Of a stretch of DNA of 64,000 nucleotides, positions 52,264 through 61,329 are shown in pieces. Numbering within the stretch: position 1 is the first letter of the stretch; each line of letters opens with the position of its first letter. The DNA comes from Marinobacter salsuginis (GTDB lineage: Bacteria; Pseudomonadota; Gammaproteobacteria; Pseudomonadales; Oleiphilaceae). A program made the position numbers and the translations under genes. Under the pieces are notes generated by a model. That model was not told the DNA's origin and did no database searches. It was given only the letters and a program-made list of their open reading frames with translations. The DNA is taken from the NCBI RefSeq assembly GCF_009617755.1, contig NZ_BGZH01000001.1, positions 992,001 to 1,056,000 on the forward strand, in the 5' to 3' direction.

Positions 52264-54162
52264 ATGGCTGATAAACCAATAAAAAAGCAAACAACGCCTG
52301 ACTTCGAACCCAATGTGGTAAGCCGCTCTCTGGCACGAGTAGGTATTCATGGTGGCCGTCTGCTCAAGCGCTCTGTCATGCGCCGATTACGCGGTGGCCC
52401 GCCGAACCCCGCCAGCGTGAGTAGCATGGCCAGGCCCTTCGTTACCCTGACTGGCAAGCTTGCAACCCAACCCGACACACTTCTGTTCGCGCAGATGCGA
52501 CTGTTCAAGGACACCAGTCTGTTCTGGTCCGGCCTTCTCGCCAGCGGTATTGGCAAGAAACCTTTGACCGTAGCAGAACCAGAGCCTGGCGACGGTCGGT
52601 TCCGTGACCAGGCCTGGAACGACGTCATCGCCTTCAACGCCCTCAAGCAGGCCTATCTATTAACAACACGCTGGGTAATGGACACCATTGATGATGTCCG
52701 GGACATGGACGATCACGAGAGACGGAAAGTCCGCTTTTTCACCAGCCAGATGACCGACGCCCTCGCCCCCAGCAACTTCGTTCTGAGCAATCCGGAAGTG
52801 TTGCGAACTACTGTCAAGACACGCGGTAAAAACCTGCTGCGTGGACTGGCGAACCTGTTACGTGATCTGGACGAGGGAAAGGGCCCGATGCCGTTTCGCA
52901 TGTCCGACCCGGACGCCTTTGAGGTGGGCGACAATCTGGCCAACACACCCGGCGACGTGGTGTTACAGAACGATCTGATGCAACTCATCCAATACCGGCC
53001 TACCACCGAAACTGTACATCGTCGGCCTCTGTTGGTGATTCCGCCCTGGATCAACAAGTACTACATCCTCGATCTTGGCGAGAAAAAATCCTTCATCCGC
53101 TATTGGGTAGAGAAGGGACACACTGTGTTTGTGGTCTCCTGGGTCAATCCCGGCCCAGAGCTGGCGCACAAGACCTTTGAAGACTACATGCTCGAAGGTC
53201 CGGTCGCCGCCATGGATGCTATTGAGCAGGCAACGGGTGAGCGCGAAGTCAACACCGTGGGTTACTGCATCGGCGGCACCCTGCTGGGTTGCACGCTCGG
53301 TTGGCTGGCCGCTCGTGGCGACGACCGGGTCAAAAGCGCGACGTTTCTCAACAGCATGATGGATTTCTCAGATGTTGGCGATCTCGAAGTCTTCATCGAC
53401 GAGGATTCTATTGCGAAAATAGAAAGGGCTATGAACAAACAGGGCTATCTTGAAGGCGCCTCCATGGCAACGGCCTTCAACATGCTTCGGGCCAACAGTC
53501 TGATATGGTCGTTCTTCGTCAACAACTACCTCCTGGGTCGTGACGCCGCGCCCTTTGATCTCCTTTACTGGAACTCGGATGCCACGCGCATGCCTGCGGC
53601 CATGCACAGTTTTTACCTGCGTAATATGTATCTGAACAATCGGCTGCGTGAGCCCGGCGGCATTGCCCTGGCGGGCACGCCAATCGACTTGAGAAAGGTG
53701 AAGATTCCAAGCTATTTCGCATCCGCCATTGAAGACCACATCGCGCCGTGGGTTTCCTGCTACAAAGGCGCGCGCAACCTGGGCGGGCCACTGCGTTTTG
53801 TACTCGGCGGTTCGGGACATATTGCCGGAATCATCAATCCACCCGAGAAGAAAAAGTACGGTTATCGCCTGAACGAAGACAACCCAGCAAACCCGGATGA
53901 ATGGTTGGAAGGTGCCGAGCAGTTTGAAGGTTCCTGGTGGCCCGATTGGGTGGCGTGGGCGGAACAATTCGGTGGCGGCGAAGTGCAAGCCCGCACTCCG
54001 GGAGAGAGAAATCTGCCAGTCATCGAGCCGGCTCCAGGTTCCTATTTGCGGAATGAGCCGGCACCTCCCACGCCAGCAGTCAGGAAGCGACAACCATCAC
54101 CGCGCAAAAAAACGGCATCCGGCAAGCAAAAATCCCGGGTAGCCGAAAAAGTCAGCCAGTGA
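52264..54162 (+). CDS. phaC: Class I polyhydroxyalkanoate synthase
   Basis: 632 residues. Polymerises hydroxybutyryl-CoA on the granule surface. The lipase-like box GYCIGGT carries the nucleophile C335; the catalytic aspartate lies in SAIEDHIAPW and the histidine in GGSGHIAG. WINKYYILDLGEKKSFIRYW and WNSDATRMPAAMHSFYLRNM are class I motifs. The last 45 residues are a basic low-complexity tail (RKRQPSPRKKTASGKQKS) beyond the usual end of the catalytic domain. No phaA thiolase or phasin gene is in the cluster. Confidence 0.94.
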   Translation: MADKPIKKQTTPDFEPNVVSRSLARVGIHGGRLLKRSVMRRLRGGPPNPASVSSMARPFVTLTGKLATQPDTLLFAQMRLFKDTSLFWSGLLASGIGKKPLTVAEPEPGDGRFRDQAWNDVIAFNALKQAYLLTTRWVMDTIDDVRDMDDHERRKVRFFTSQMTDALAPSNFVLSNPEVLRTTVKTRGKNLLRGLANLLRDLDEGKGPMPFRMSDPDAFEVGDNLANTPGDVVLQNDLMQLIQYRPTTETVHRRPLLVIPPWINKYYILDLGEKKSFIRYWVEKGHTVFVVSWVNPGPELAHKTFEDYMLEGPVAAMDAIEQATGEREVNTVGYCIGGTLLGCTLGWLAARGDDRVKSATFLNSMMDFSDVGDLEVFIDEDSIAKIERAMNKQGYLEGASMATAFNMLRANSLIWSFFVNNYLLGRDAAPFDLLYWNSDATRMPAAMHSFYLRNMYLNNRLREPGGIALAGTPIDLRKVKIPSYFASAIEDHIAPWVSCYKGARNLGGPLRFVLGGSGHIAGIINPPEKKKYGYRLNEDNPANPDEWLEGAEQFEGSWWPDWVAWAEQFGGGEVQARTPGERNLPVIEPAPGSYLRNEPAPPTPAVRKRQPSPRKKTASGKQKSRVAEKVSQ

Positions 54163-54217
54163 AATGGCGGAGCAATCTAGAACATGAGATAACAAGTTTG
54201 CGGAGAAAGTTTGCGAT

Positions 54218-54236
54218 GAGGCCCCCCAGGGGCTTC
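54218..54236 (+). terminator. Hairpin after phaC
   Basis: GAGGCCCC (54218-54225), three-base loop, GGGGCTTC (54229-54236), with one G-T pair. It is followed by only a weak T-run, so terminator function is uncertain. It lies 56 bases after the phaC stop. Confidence 0.4.
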
Positions 54237-54261
54237 TCGGGAAAGCCAAACCGGTCCGCAG

Positions 54262-55056
54262 TTACCGTGCCAGATACCTGAAACGCAATACATGCTGGTA
54301 TTTGTCGATGTATTTCTGATTGATGTCAGCGATCACCTCTGATTTCCGCAAATCATCGAAGCATTGGTCGAATGCAGCGGCAAGTTCAGGGTCCCGAAAC
54401 ACCATTTTGTGCGGAGCAGGGTTAAATATAGGTGCAAATCGAAAGGTATCCGACTGCGAGGGCCAGTTCTCACCACGACGCTTCTCACGAAATATTCTTC
54501 GATTGACCTCAGCCACCACAAATCCATCAGCCAGAATCGCATCGACCCGCCCCATGAAGAGTAGCCGTGAGTGAATAGTCTGATCGGCAATCTCTGTAAG
54601 AGAGGCGAATTCCGGGACATTGTTGCTGATCCCCAGAACATCAACACCCTGACGGAAAGTCACCACGTTAAGCCCGGCCAGATCCTTGATACGCTCAATC
54701 GGCCCGACACGCGAATGTTTATAGAAGGCTCCGTTCTGATACCAGATGTAGGCAGATGTGGAGTACCCGGGAAGACGCCAGTGCAGAGGCACAGTCATAA
54801 TGGCATCGAAGTCCTGACGTTCCCGGTAAGTACGCGCATGCCGCTCGTAGGGCTGCATAACGAATTGGGCACTGAAGCCGCACTCCTCGAACGTCGCCAG
54901 AACCAGCTCTATATCACGCCCTTCGAGATTTGGCTCGGCTGCGCCCGGGATTTCGGGCGCGAGTACTTTCAGCCGCTTTAAAGACTCGGCGAGCCCGAAC
55001 TGGGGCAAGCCGAGTATAAAAAGCAAGATCCACGAGATCAGCGTCGATGTCTTCAA
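54262..55056 (-). CDS. Periplasmic substrate-binding protein (SBP_bac_3-like), orphan
   Basis: 264 residues with a signal peptide (TSTLISWILLFILGLPQFGLA, ending before ESLKRL). The two-lobe binding fold is indicated by LEGRDIELVLATFEECGFSA, DAIMTVPLHWRLPG and GRVDAILADGFVVAEVNRRI. It resembles the protein at 10417-11133 in general layout, and again no ABC permease or ATPase gene is next to it. The ligand cannot be told. It is convergent with phaC. Confidence 0.8.
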   Translation of the reverse strand: MKTSTLISWILLFILGLPQFGLAESLKRLKVLAPEIPGAAEPNLEGRDIELVLATFEECGFSAQFVMQPYERHARTYRERQDFDAIMTVPLHWRLPGYSTSAYIWYQNGAFYKHSRVGPIERIKDLAGLNVVTFRQGVDVLGISNNVPEFASLTEIADQTIHSRLLFMGRVDAILADGFVVAEVNRRIFREKRRGENWPSQSDTFRFAPIFNPAPHKMVFRDPELAAAFDQCFDDLRKSEVIADINQKYIDKYQHVLRFRYLAR

Positions 55057-55164
55057 CCGAGGCGCTCTCCCCCAGGCCCAGAGAAGTCCAATTTTTGAAC
55101 AATATCGCTTACCGTCACCACAGGCAACCGACTCTGGAAAAACGCCTGCAAACCGGGCCGTCCT

Positions 55165-55884
55165 TCAGCCCAGCAAACACTCCTTGGCTTCATTGATGCG
55201 CGCCGCCAGATAATTGCTGCCGCCATGATCCGGGTGTAGCTTCTGCATCATCCGGCGATGGGCCTTGATAATCTCGTCGCGGCTCGCGCCGGGCTCCAGC
55301 CCCAGGATATCCAGCGCTTCGCTCTCGGTCAGAGGACCTCCGGCGTTGCCATTTCCGCTTGACTCCGCGCCTTCGGAGGCGCCCTCATCATCCTGTCGCC
55401 AGGAATCACCGAACCGGCGATCCAGATAGCTTTCCAGGAGCCGGGCGGAGTCTTCGTCCTGCACCCGGCAATAGCGCAGCAGTTCCAGGAACTCGCTCTC
55501 GCTCAAATCTGACAACTCACGGCCCTCCATGGGCCCCTTTATGATTCTGCCACTCATGGTTCCGGAATCGTGGTCCAGGGTCATTTCCAGGATGTCACTG
55601 GCCACGTGAGATTGATTGCCGGATTTGGCTTGAGCTCCGCCAGCCATACCACCCAGTCCACCGCGCAACAGTGAGGGCAGCAATCGACGCAACAGCGGAT
55701 AAAGAAACGCCAACCCGGCGAACACAAAATGCAGGCGTCCGGTTACGGCGAGAACGACCACGATCCCGATACCGACCAACAAAGCGAGTTTGAGAATGGC
55801 TGCATTACGTTGGCTGGCTGGCTGATTGCGCAACCACACCCAGGCAACAACCGCGACAACGATAGCAACAAGCGTTAACGGCAC
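55165..55884 (-). CDS. Membrane-anchored DnaJ-domain protein
   Basis: 239 residues. Two hydrophobic segments (LVAIVVAVVAWVWL and AILKLALLVGIGIVVVLAV, then LHFVFAGLAFLYPLL) are followed by a soluble region with SDLSESEFLELLRYCRVQDE and a C-terminal J-domain with HPD (HRRMMQKLHPDHGGSNYLAA). TerB-like or other partner domains are not evident. It probably recruits an Hsp70 (DnaK) to the membrane. It is 46 bp after a VWA-domain gene on the same strand. Confidence 0.85.
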   Translation of the reverse strand: MPLTLVAIVVAVVAWVWLRNQPASQRNAAILKLALLVGIGIVVVLAVTGRLHFVFAGLAFLYPLLRRLLPSLLRGGLGGMAGGAQAKSGNQSHVASDILEMTLDHDSGTMSGRIIKGPMEGRELSDLSESEFLELLRYCRVQDEDSARLLESYLDRRFGDSWRQDDEGASEGAESSGNGNAGGPLTESEALDILGLEPGASRDEIIKAHRRMMQKLHPDHGGSNYLAARINEAKECLLG

Positions 55885-55930
55885 TCAGATACCCCGGGCA
55901 CACCGGCCCTTGAATGGATTTCCAGAAGCA

Positions 55931-56626
55931 CTATCGGATCTGTTTCGTCAGGCGCTTCACTTCCGGGGAACTGCGGCTTGAAAAGTCCTGCAGGGCCTTG
56001 GCTCCCCCGGAAGCATAGACCGCAACCGCCGCCATAAGATCCTTCAGAACCTCTGGGCTGTTCCGATCAAAGGGCGCGTACGCGCCACCGGAGAGCTTGC
56101 TCACCTGCTGGAAGACCGCCCTGGCATGGGCGTCACTGCCTTCATGAAACATAAATACCGGCGTGCGCAGCATGCCCAATTCCCCGGCGGTATGGCAGAG
56201 CTCGTCTACCGGTTCCTCGCAGCAATCGCCGATAAACACTACCGCCTTGACGGGGTTTGTGCGAGTCTCTTTCACCGCGTGGGCCAGCACCCGGCTGATC
56301 TGGGTTCGGCCACCGAGGCAGGACACGCCGTTCATCAGGTTCAGCAGTTGCCCCGTCTCGGTCACAAACCCCGTAGCCTTGAACTCACCGAAGCCACGAT
56401 AGTAGCAAAGCTGAATGGCCAGACCGCCCAGATCCCGGGTTGCCATAAACAGTTCGCTCTGCAGATGACAGGCCTGGTCCCAGGTTGCCTCCCGGCTTGC
56501 GGTTGCGTCCAGCGCGAAAATCAGACGCCCCTGGCCGCCACCCTGTTTAGGCAGCGAGCGAACCTCGTTAATAAACTGATCGATCGCCTGTTTGTCGGAT
56601 CGGATTCTTAAATCTTTATCGGCCAT
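55931..56626 (-). CDS. VWA-domain protein
   Basis: 231 residues from ATG 56626, six bases after AGGAG. A von Willebrand factor A fold covers the protein: RLIFALDATASREATWDQAC supplies a MIDAS-like D-A-T-A-S (DxTxS variant) and SRVLAHAVKETRTNPVKAVV the later part. GDCCEEPVDELCHTAGELG is cysteine rich. It lies upstream of the DnaJ-domain gene, probably in one transcript. A chaperone or complex assembly role is possible but unproven. Confidence 0.82.
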   Translation of the reverse strand: MADKDLRIRSDKQAIDQFINEVRSLPKQGGGQGRLIFALDATASREATWDQACHLQSELFMATRDLGGLAIQLCYYRGFGEFKATGFVTETGQLLNLMNGVSCLGGRTQISRVLAHAVKETRTNPVKAVVFIGDCCEEPVDELCHTAGELGMLRTPVFMFHEGSDAHARAVFQQVSKLSGGAYAPFDRNSPEVLKDLMAAVAVYASGGAKALQDFSSRSSPEVKRLTKQIR

Positions 56627-56720
56627 GGGCTCCTGAAAATCGCAGCGATTGCAGAATCTGACGCTAAAATAGTAGGGCATAGATTGCTCAATTCACAGGT
56701 TTGGCAAGAGGCGGGGCATC

Positions 56721-57590
56721 GTGGATGCAGAGCGTTGGTACCGAATCAGGAACCTGGCCAGACTCCGTTTTTGCCTTCTGGCGCCGTTCCTTGTTGCCAT
56801 CCTCGCAATACCCTGCAAGGCGCAGGCCTCAAACTCTTTTTATCTGCTCTATCGCCAGTGGCAAGCTTACGATTGGCCAGAGGATCTGCCATCTGCCAGC
56901 GAGGTGACCCGCTCGCAGCGCGGCCTGGGCTGGCAACAGCAGAACTCTGCGAGCACCTTCGGCATCGATTACGATTACCAGCCACTGAGAATCCGCACAG
57001 GCGAACCGGCCCACAACGGGCACCTCCATCGGTTGACCTTCGGTGGCGATTGGCAACATCGGCTTTACCGCGTGGAAGCACGGGCCGGCGTTGCCGGAAC
57101 CTCCAACATGTTCAAGTACCGGGACTTTCACAGTGACGTGTTTAACGGCCGCATCGCACTATTCCGGGCAATGGATGAAACAAGCCCATTGAGCATCGGG
57201 ATCGGCGGCGACCATCGGTTCGGGTCCTTCCGCTGGCTTCCCCGAATTCGCTGGAAACAAAGCAATGAAAGCGGGCATTGGCTGCTCGACCTGCCGGTTT
57301 TACTGAAATGGCAAAGCCCCGGGCACCGCTGGGAGTTTCGAGTGGAACGAAACGGGGACCGTTGGGCGACGCTTGACCAAACCAGGGAAGTGGAAAGCGC
57401 TCTGTATTTGCGGGAGTGGAGAACGGAACTTGAATACCGGGCCTACGACGGGCGCAGGGCTTGGCCGGCGGTGATTCTTGGCGTCGGCGCCAGCGTCAAT
57501 ACCCGTGTCCGGTACAAAGACCTGAACACGGGCACGGAGGATCTTAAACTGGGCGATGCCCTGCTCGCCAGCCTCAGGCTGGACTGGTAA
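56721..57590 (+). CDS. Hypothetical exported beta-barrel-like protein (GTG start)
   Basis: 289 residues. GTG at 56721, several bases after GGCGGGG. An N-terminal hydrophobic stretch (FCLLAPFLVAILAIPCKAQA) is a probable signal peptide. The mature part is rich in alternating aromatic strands (LTFGGDWQHRLYRVEARAGV, TELEYRAYDGRRAWPAVIL) and ends LASLRLDW, as in some outer membrane proteins. No family recognised. It has no operon partner. Confidence 0.7.
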   Translation: MDAERWYRIRNLARLRFCLLAPFLVAILAIPCKAQASNSFYLLYRQWQAYDWPEDLPSASEVTRSQRGLGWQQQNSASTFGIDYDYQPLRIRTGEPAHNGHLHRLTFGGDWQHRLYRVEARAGVAGTSNMFKYRDFHSDVFNGRIALFRAMDETSPLSIGIGGDHRFGSFRWLPRIRWKQSNESGHWLLDLPVLLKWQSPGHRWEFRVERNGDRWATLDQTREVESALYLREWRTELEYRAYDGRRAWPAVILGVGASVNTRVRYKDLNTGTEDLKLGDALLASLRLDW

Positions 57591-57593
57591 CCG

Positions 57594-57607
57594 GGGCATT
57601 AATGCCC
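57594..57607. other. Palindrome between convergent genes
   Basis: GGGCATTAATGCCC is a perfect 14-base palindrome without loop, between the stops of the barrel-like gene and the yqeY-type gene. It may be a weak bidirectional terminator stem or chance. Confidence 0.3.
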
Positions 57608-57629
57608 GCGAGTAGGCAAACGCCGGCGC

Positions 57630-58085
57630 TCAACCCGCCAGCGCAGACCTCACCTTCTTGCTCAAATGCCCCATTTCAACCCGACCAAGCACTTGGGGCT
57701 TAAGCTCGTTCATCACTTTGCCCATGTCCTGCATCCCCTGGGCATCGGTTGAACTGATGGCCATTCGGATCAAACCATCCAGATCATCCTCGCTCAGGGC
57801 CGCGGGCATGAACTCTTCAATGATCACCATTTCGGCGCGCTCTTTGTCACCCAGTTCCTCGCGGCCGGCATCATCATACTGGCTCGCGGCATCGCGGCGC
57901 TGTTTGAGCATCTTGTCGAGCACCTTCAGAACATCTTCATCGTTGAGCTCGCGGCGTTCATCAATCTCGATCTGCTTTACGGCAGACTGGGCCATGCGCA
58001 AGGTAACCAGACGGGTTTTATCCTTGTTGCGCATTGCCTCCTTTACCGCGTTGTTCAGTTGTTCCTTCAGAGTTGGTGCCGTCAT
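57630..58085 (-). CDS. GatB/YqeY domain-containing protein
   Basis: 151 residues. The YqeY family shares the tail domain of amidotransferase GatB, which binds tRNA. Motifs: NNAVKEAMRNKDKTRLVTLR, MLKQRRDAASQYDDAGREEL and IRMAISSTDAQGMQDMGKVM, LGRVEMGHLSKKVRSAL. The size is typical of free-standing YqeY. It is usually near rpsU, dnaG and rpoD in this group; these are not in the window. Confidence 0.92.
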   Translation of the reverse strand: MTAPTLKEQLNNAVKEAMRNKDKTRLVTLRMAQSAVKQIEIDERRELNDEDVLKVLDKMLKQRRDAASQYDDAGREELGDKERAEMVIIEEFMPAALSEDDLDGLIRMAISSTDAQGMQDMGKVMNELKPQVLGRVEMGHLSKKVRSALAG

Positions 58086-58229
58086 TTCCGATCTCCTATT
58101 GTTTGGGACTTAACGTTTATGGGGACGATTCCGGAATAATACAAAGGGTATGCATTCCATGAAGTCCGCTGCACTGTAGAATGCAGATAACCTTTCGTTT
58201 CCGAATCTACGCACCGTGATCATTAAGCT

Positions 58230-59123
58230 ATGAAACTCAACCCGTTTAATACCCGCATCGGTCTGGCTCTGGGAGGTGGCGCTGCCAAGGGCATTGCGCA
58301 CATAGGTGTGCTCAAAGCCTTCGAGGAAGAGCAAATCAGGATTCACTGTATTTCGGGCACAAGCGCCGGCGCCCTCATAGCGAGCTACTACGCCTTTGGC
58401 CGCCCGGCGGAGTCCATCCTTTCCATCTGCTCAACCCTGAACCTCTCGAAAATCATCAACTTTACCTTCGAGCGCGGCGGGCTTTTCAGCACCAATACCG
58501 TTCGCGAGATGATCCATCGGGATCTCGGGGATGTCCGGATCGAAGACGCCAAGATTCCACTGGCCATCTGCGCAACGGATATAGAAACCGGCGAACAGTT
58601 GATCTTTCGGGAGGGCAACCTGGCGGACGTTGTTTGCGCGTCCATGGCGGTGCCCGGCCTGTTTGTACCGGTAGAGATCGATGGGAGAACACTGGTGGAC
58701 GGCGGGCTGGTAGAAAATGTGCCGATTTCACCACTGGCGCAAATGGGGGCCGGCATCACTGTGGCAGTTGATCTCAGCCATGTCAGCCGATACCCGAAGC
58801 CTGATAACACCTTCGATGTGATCACCAACGCCATCAACATTGGCATCGATTTCAACACCCGCAAGCAACTCAAGAACGCCGACATAGCCGTGCCTCTGGA
58901 CCTGAGCGGCTACAGCCTAACCAACAATGCAGACCGTGTTGAGGAACTGTACCTGGAAGGCTATCACCCCATGAAGAAAAAGATCCGCCGGGTGCTCTGG
59001 TACAAGCGAATGCACGTTGCGATCAGCCTTCTGAAAACAACCCGTACGTTGATGCCATTCAAGGTGCCCGAGATTCTCAAGGAGCTCAAACGCAACGGCT
59101 TTGCGGTGCGCAATCGACATTAG
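58230..59123 (+). CDS. Patatin-like phospholipase
   Basis: 297 residues. GGGAAKGIAHIGVL is the oxyanion motif, GTSAG holds the nucleophile S45 and DGG follows in TLVDGGLVENVPISPL to complete the Ser-Asp dyad. It belongs to the RssA-like cytoplasmic group; lipid specificity unknown. C-terminal part KIRRVLWYKRMHVAISLLK is basic. No signal peptide. It is followed by GST, 90 bp away on the same strand. Confidence 0.92.
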   Translation: MKLNPFNTRIGLALGGGAAKGIAHIGVLKAFEEEQIRIHCISGTSAGALIASYYAFGRPAESILSICSTLNLSKIINFTFERGGLFSTNTVREMIHRDLGDVRIEDAKIPLAICATDIETGEQLIFREGNLADVVCASMAVPGLFVPVEIDGRTLVDGGLVENVPISPLAQMGAGITVAVDLSHVSRYPKPDNTFDVITNAINIGIDFNTRKQLKNADIAVPLDLSGYSLTNNADRVEELYLEGYHPMKKKIRRVLWYKRMHVAISLLKTTRTLMPFKVPEILKELKRNGFAVRNRH

Positions 59124-59213
59124 CGACTTAATCATCGCCAGCGGTGAACCAAAACGCTTTTTGAAGCCTACTCTTCACACCTGATCATTTTTCGATGCGA
59201 ACGGAGCTTGCGC

Positions 59214-59882
59214 ATGATTACCGTCCACCACCTGAACAATTCCCGCTCACAACGCGTTCTCTGGATGCTGGAAGAGCTGGGTGTGCCCTATGAGATCAAG
59301 CATTATCAGCGTGATCCCAAAACCATGCTGGCGCCTGAAAGCCTGAAGAAGGTTCACCCGCTGGGCAAATCCCCGGTGATTACCGACGGCGATCTGGTGG
59401 TAGCCGAATCCGGCGCCATCATTGAATACCTGGCCCACACCTACGGCAAAGACACCATGCTGCCCGAGAGCGGCGGCCAAGCCTGGCTCGACTACACCTA
59501 CTGGCTGCACTATGCCGAGGGCTCACTGATGCCCCCTCTGGTCATGCGCCTGGTGTTTGAAAAGGTCAAAACCAGCCCGATGCCGTTCTTTATTAAACCG
59601 GTCGCCAAGGGCATTTCAGACAAAACCAATGAAATCTTCATCGGCCCGATGATCAAGACCCATCTGGACTTTGTGGAAGGCCACCTCGCGAAGAACACGT
59701 GGTTCCTGGGTGACAAACTGAGCGCTGCAGATATCCAGATGAGCTTCCCGCTTGAAGCCTCGGTAGCCAGGGGCATTGTCGGTAAGAACCGGCCTCACAT
59801 CACCGGCTGGGTGAAACGGGTTCACGCCAGGCCGGCTTATCAGAAAGCACTTGAGAAAGGCGGTGACTACGACTTTGCCTGA
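59214..59882 (+). CDS. Glutathione S-transferase
   Basis: 222 residues from ATG 59214, eight bases after GGAG; the TTG at 59208 is an alternative. The N-terminal thioredoxin-like domain has ITVHHLNNSRSQRVLWMLEE, cis-proline GKSPVITDGDLVVAESGAII. The C-terminal helical domain has GDKLSAADIQMSFPLEASV. Conjugates or reduces substrates with glutathione. It may be co-transcribed with the patatin gene. Confidence 0.92.
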   Translation: MITVHHLNNSRSQRVLWMLEELGVPYEIKHYQRDPKTMLAPESLKKVHPLGKSPVITDGDLVVAESGAIIEYLAHTYGKDTMLPESGGQAWLDYTYWLHYAEGSLMPPLVMRLVFEKVKTSPMPFFIKPVAKGISDKTNEIFIGPMIKTHLDFVEGHLAKNTWFLGDKLSAADIQMSFPLEASVARGIVGKNRPHITGWVKRVHARPAYQKALEKGGDYDFA

Positions 59883-59962
59883 AGAGGCGGTACAGTCATG
59901 TCGAAACTATTCACACACTGGTACCCATCGGAGTGAGCTCGTCAATGGGTTTGAGCCGCGCG

Positions 59963-60121
59963 TTACTTTTTTAGGCTGATCTGCTTTGAACCTGTGGAGG
60001 AAACTTGTCCGCTCTGGCCCTTGCCGACATATTCGACAGATCCACCCGCTTTCAAAAAGGCGGCAGTCTGCTCCTCAATTTCGGCGGAGGTCAGGGTAGC
60101 TTTCTCGTTTTTCTTGCTCAT
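59963..60121 (-). CDS. Small hypothetical protein, SutA-like end
   Basis: 52 residues from ATG 60121 (MSKKNEKATLTSAEIEEQTA); the frame is open to 60169. The C-terminal half (AAFLKAGGSVEYVGKGQSGQ) resembles the end of Pseudomonas SutA (EEFLSRGGKVQEI), a small RNA-polymerase-binding regulator, but it lacks the acidic N terminus. Basic, soluble; otherwise unrecognised. Confidence 0.55.
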   Translation of the reverse strand: MSKKNEKATLTSAEIEEQTAAFLKAGGSVEYVGKGQSGQVSSTGSKQISLKK

Positions 60122-60271
60122 GTTGGTATCCAGGTCAAGGTGGCTTGTTTTACAGCATAATCCGTTCATTATACCCGATGTGGCTAAAAATTGTTCGCTT
60201 CCTAAAGGCCGCGTTCCTGGCGCGCCTCAGCAACAATCTTTACGGTGAAACAGAACGGAGGAATTCATTGC

Positions 60272-60475
60272 ATGGAAACCGCTGACATCTTGCTGGCGCT
60301 GCTGTTCGGCTGCATCGGCTTCGGGTATTTCATGTATGGCCGGCGAACGAAAAACATCGTCACCCGATACTGCGGCATTGCCATGATCATCTATCCTTAT
60401 CTGGCCAGTAGTGCATGGGAAATGCTGGCCGTAGGTGTCGTACTCATGGTCGTGCCCCGGTTTGTAGAGCTCTGA
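60272..60475 (+). CDS. Small two-helix membrane protein
   Basis: 67 residues from ATG 60272, after GGAGGAATT. Two hydrophobic segments (ILLALLFGCIGFGYFMYG and AVGVVLMVVPRFVEL, with an intermediate YCGIAMIIYPYLASSAWE). Similar small proteins are found in related marine bacteria by recollection, of unknown function. The 3' end faces an NTF2-like gene on the other strand, 15 bp away. Confidence 0.65.
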   Translation: METADILLALLFGCIGFGYFMYGRRTKNIVTRYCGIAMIIYPYLASSAWEMLAVGVVLMVVPRFVEL

Positions 60476-60490
60476 AGTTCGAGGGTTCGG

Positions 60491-60868
60491 TCACTCCGCT
60501 GCAGGCAGACTCCCACCCAGCATATTTTCAATCACCGCTGCGTTATAGAAAGTTTCAACGCACTGGATCTTTTGCTCCCTTACGCGACACCAGATTGCCA
60601 GGCGCACATCACCAATCGGCTCGAAGTAAGTGCGGTAATCCAGGATCGCAAACACGTGCTCACCGTCGGCACTCAGTTGCCGTAGAACCAGGTCTTTCTG
60701 AATGGCAAACATACCGAACTGGTAGGCCAACATGTCGTCCCGGTTCAAGAATCGCATGTTGGGCCCCACGTACTCAAAGCCCTCTTCAGCAAGCAGATCC
60801 TTGGCCTCATCTAACCGCTGGGCACGAATGTTTTCAATGAACTGAGCCACAATGTCCTTTGGCTGCAT
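60491..60868 (-). CDS. NTF2-like (SnoaL-like) domain protein
   Basis: 125 residues from the second in-frame ATG (60868), which lies at good distance from TGGAG; the first, 60874, is too close. The cone-like alpha/beta fold is indicated by DIVAQFIENIRAQRLDEAKD, GFEYVGPNMRFLNRDDML, VFAILDYRTYFEPIGDVRLA and KIQCVETFYNA. Proteins of this fold are hydrolases, isomerases or binding proteins; no catalytic residue is obvious. Confidence 0.82.
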   Translation of the reverse strand: MQPKDIVAQFIENIRAQRLDEAKDLLAEEGFEYVGPNMRFLNRDDMLAYQFGMFAIQKDLVLRQLSADGEHVFAILDYRTYFEPIGDVRLAIWCRVREQKIQCVETFYNAAVIENMLGGSLPAAE

Positions 60869-61329
60869 GACCATTCTCCAGAATCAGGAACTCATAATCT
60901 AAACTGGCCCCACTTAACTTGGACATTAGCCTATCAGGGCCTGCAGCAACAGAGTCACTCAGTAATGGAAATCAGTGCAGGTGCTGATCAGTTGCCTGGA
61001 TTAGCAGCAAAACCATCAACCATTAATAAGGTTTAATAAGCTTTCGATATCCACATTGATATTTGTTCATCGTTTTTCGAAGACCTTGCCCGCGGCATAG
61101 CACTATCTAATTCACTTTAGCTCGGAAATCTAAATGTTTGTTTCAACATTTCTTCAGAAAATTCTGAGCGAGCTTTCGCAGAGATAGTGCGCCAAAACAG
61201 ACCCGTTCAGCCGGCAAAAATCACGCGTATTCGCCGCTTTTTCTCATACCTTTGTTAGACATCATTTAACACAATTTGACAAAGCTCCCGGATAGACTCT
61301 TCGCTCATTTTTTATTCAACGGAGCTTTC
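60869..61329. promoter_or_regulatory. Long AT-rich upstream region of the lipoprotein gene
   Basis: 461 bp without a gene I can support. It is AT-richer than its surroundings, with several A/T runs and a TTGACAAAGCTCCCGG segment near 61276. It presumably carries the lipoprotein promoter. Nothing else is recognised. Confidence 0.4.
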
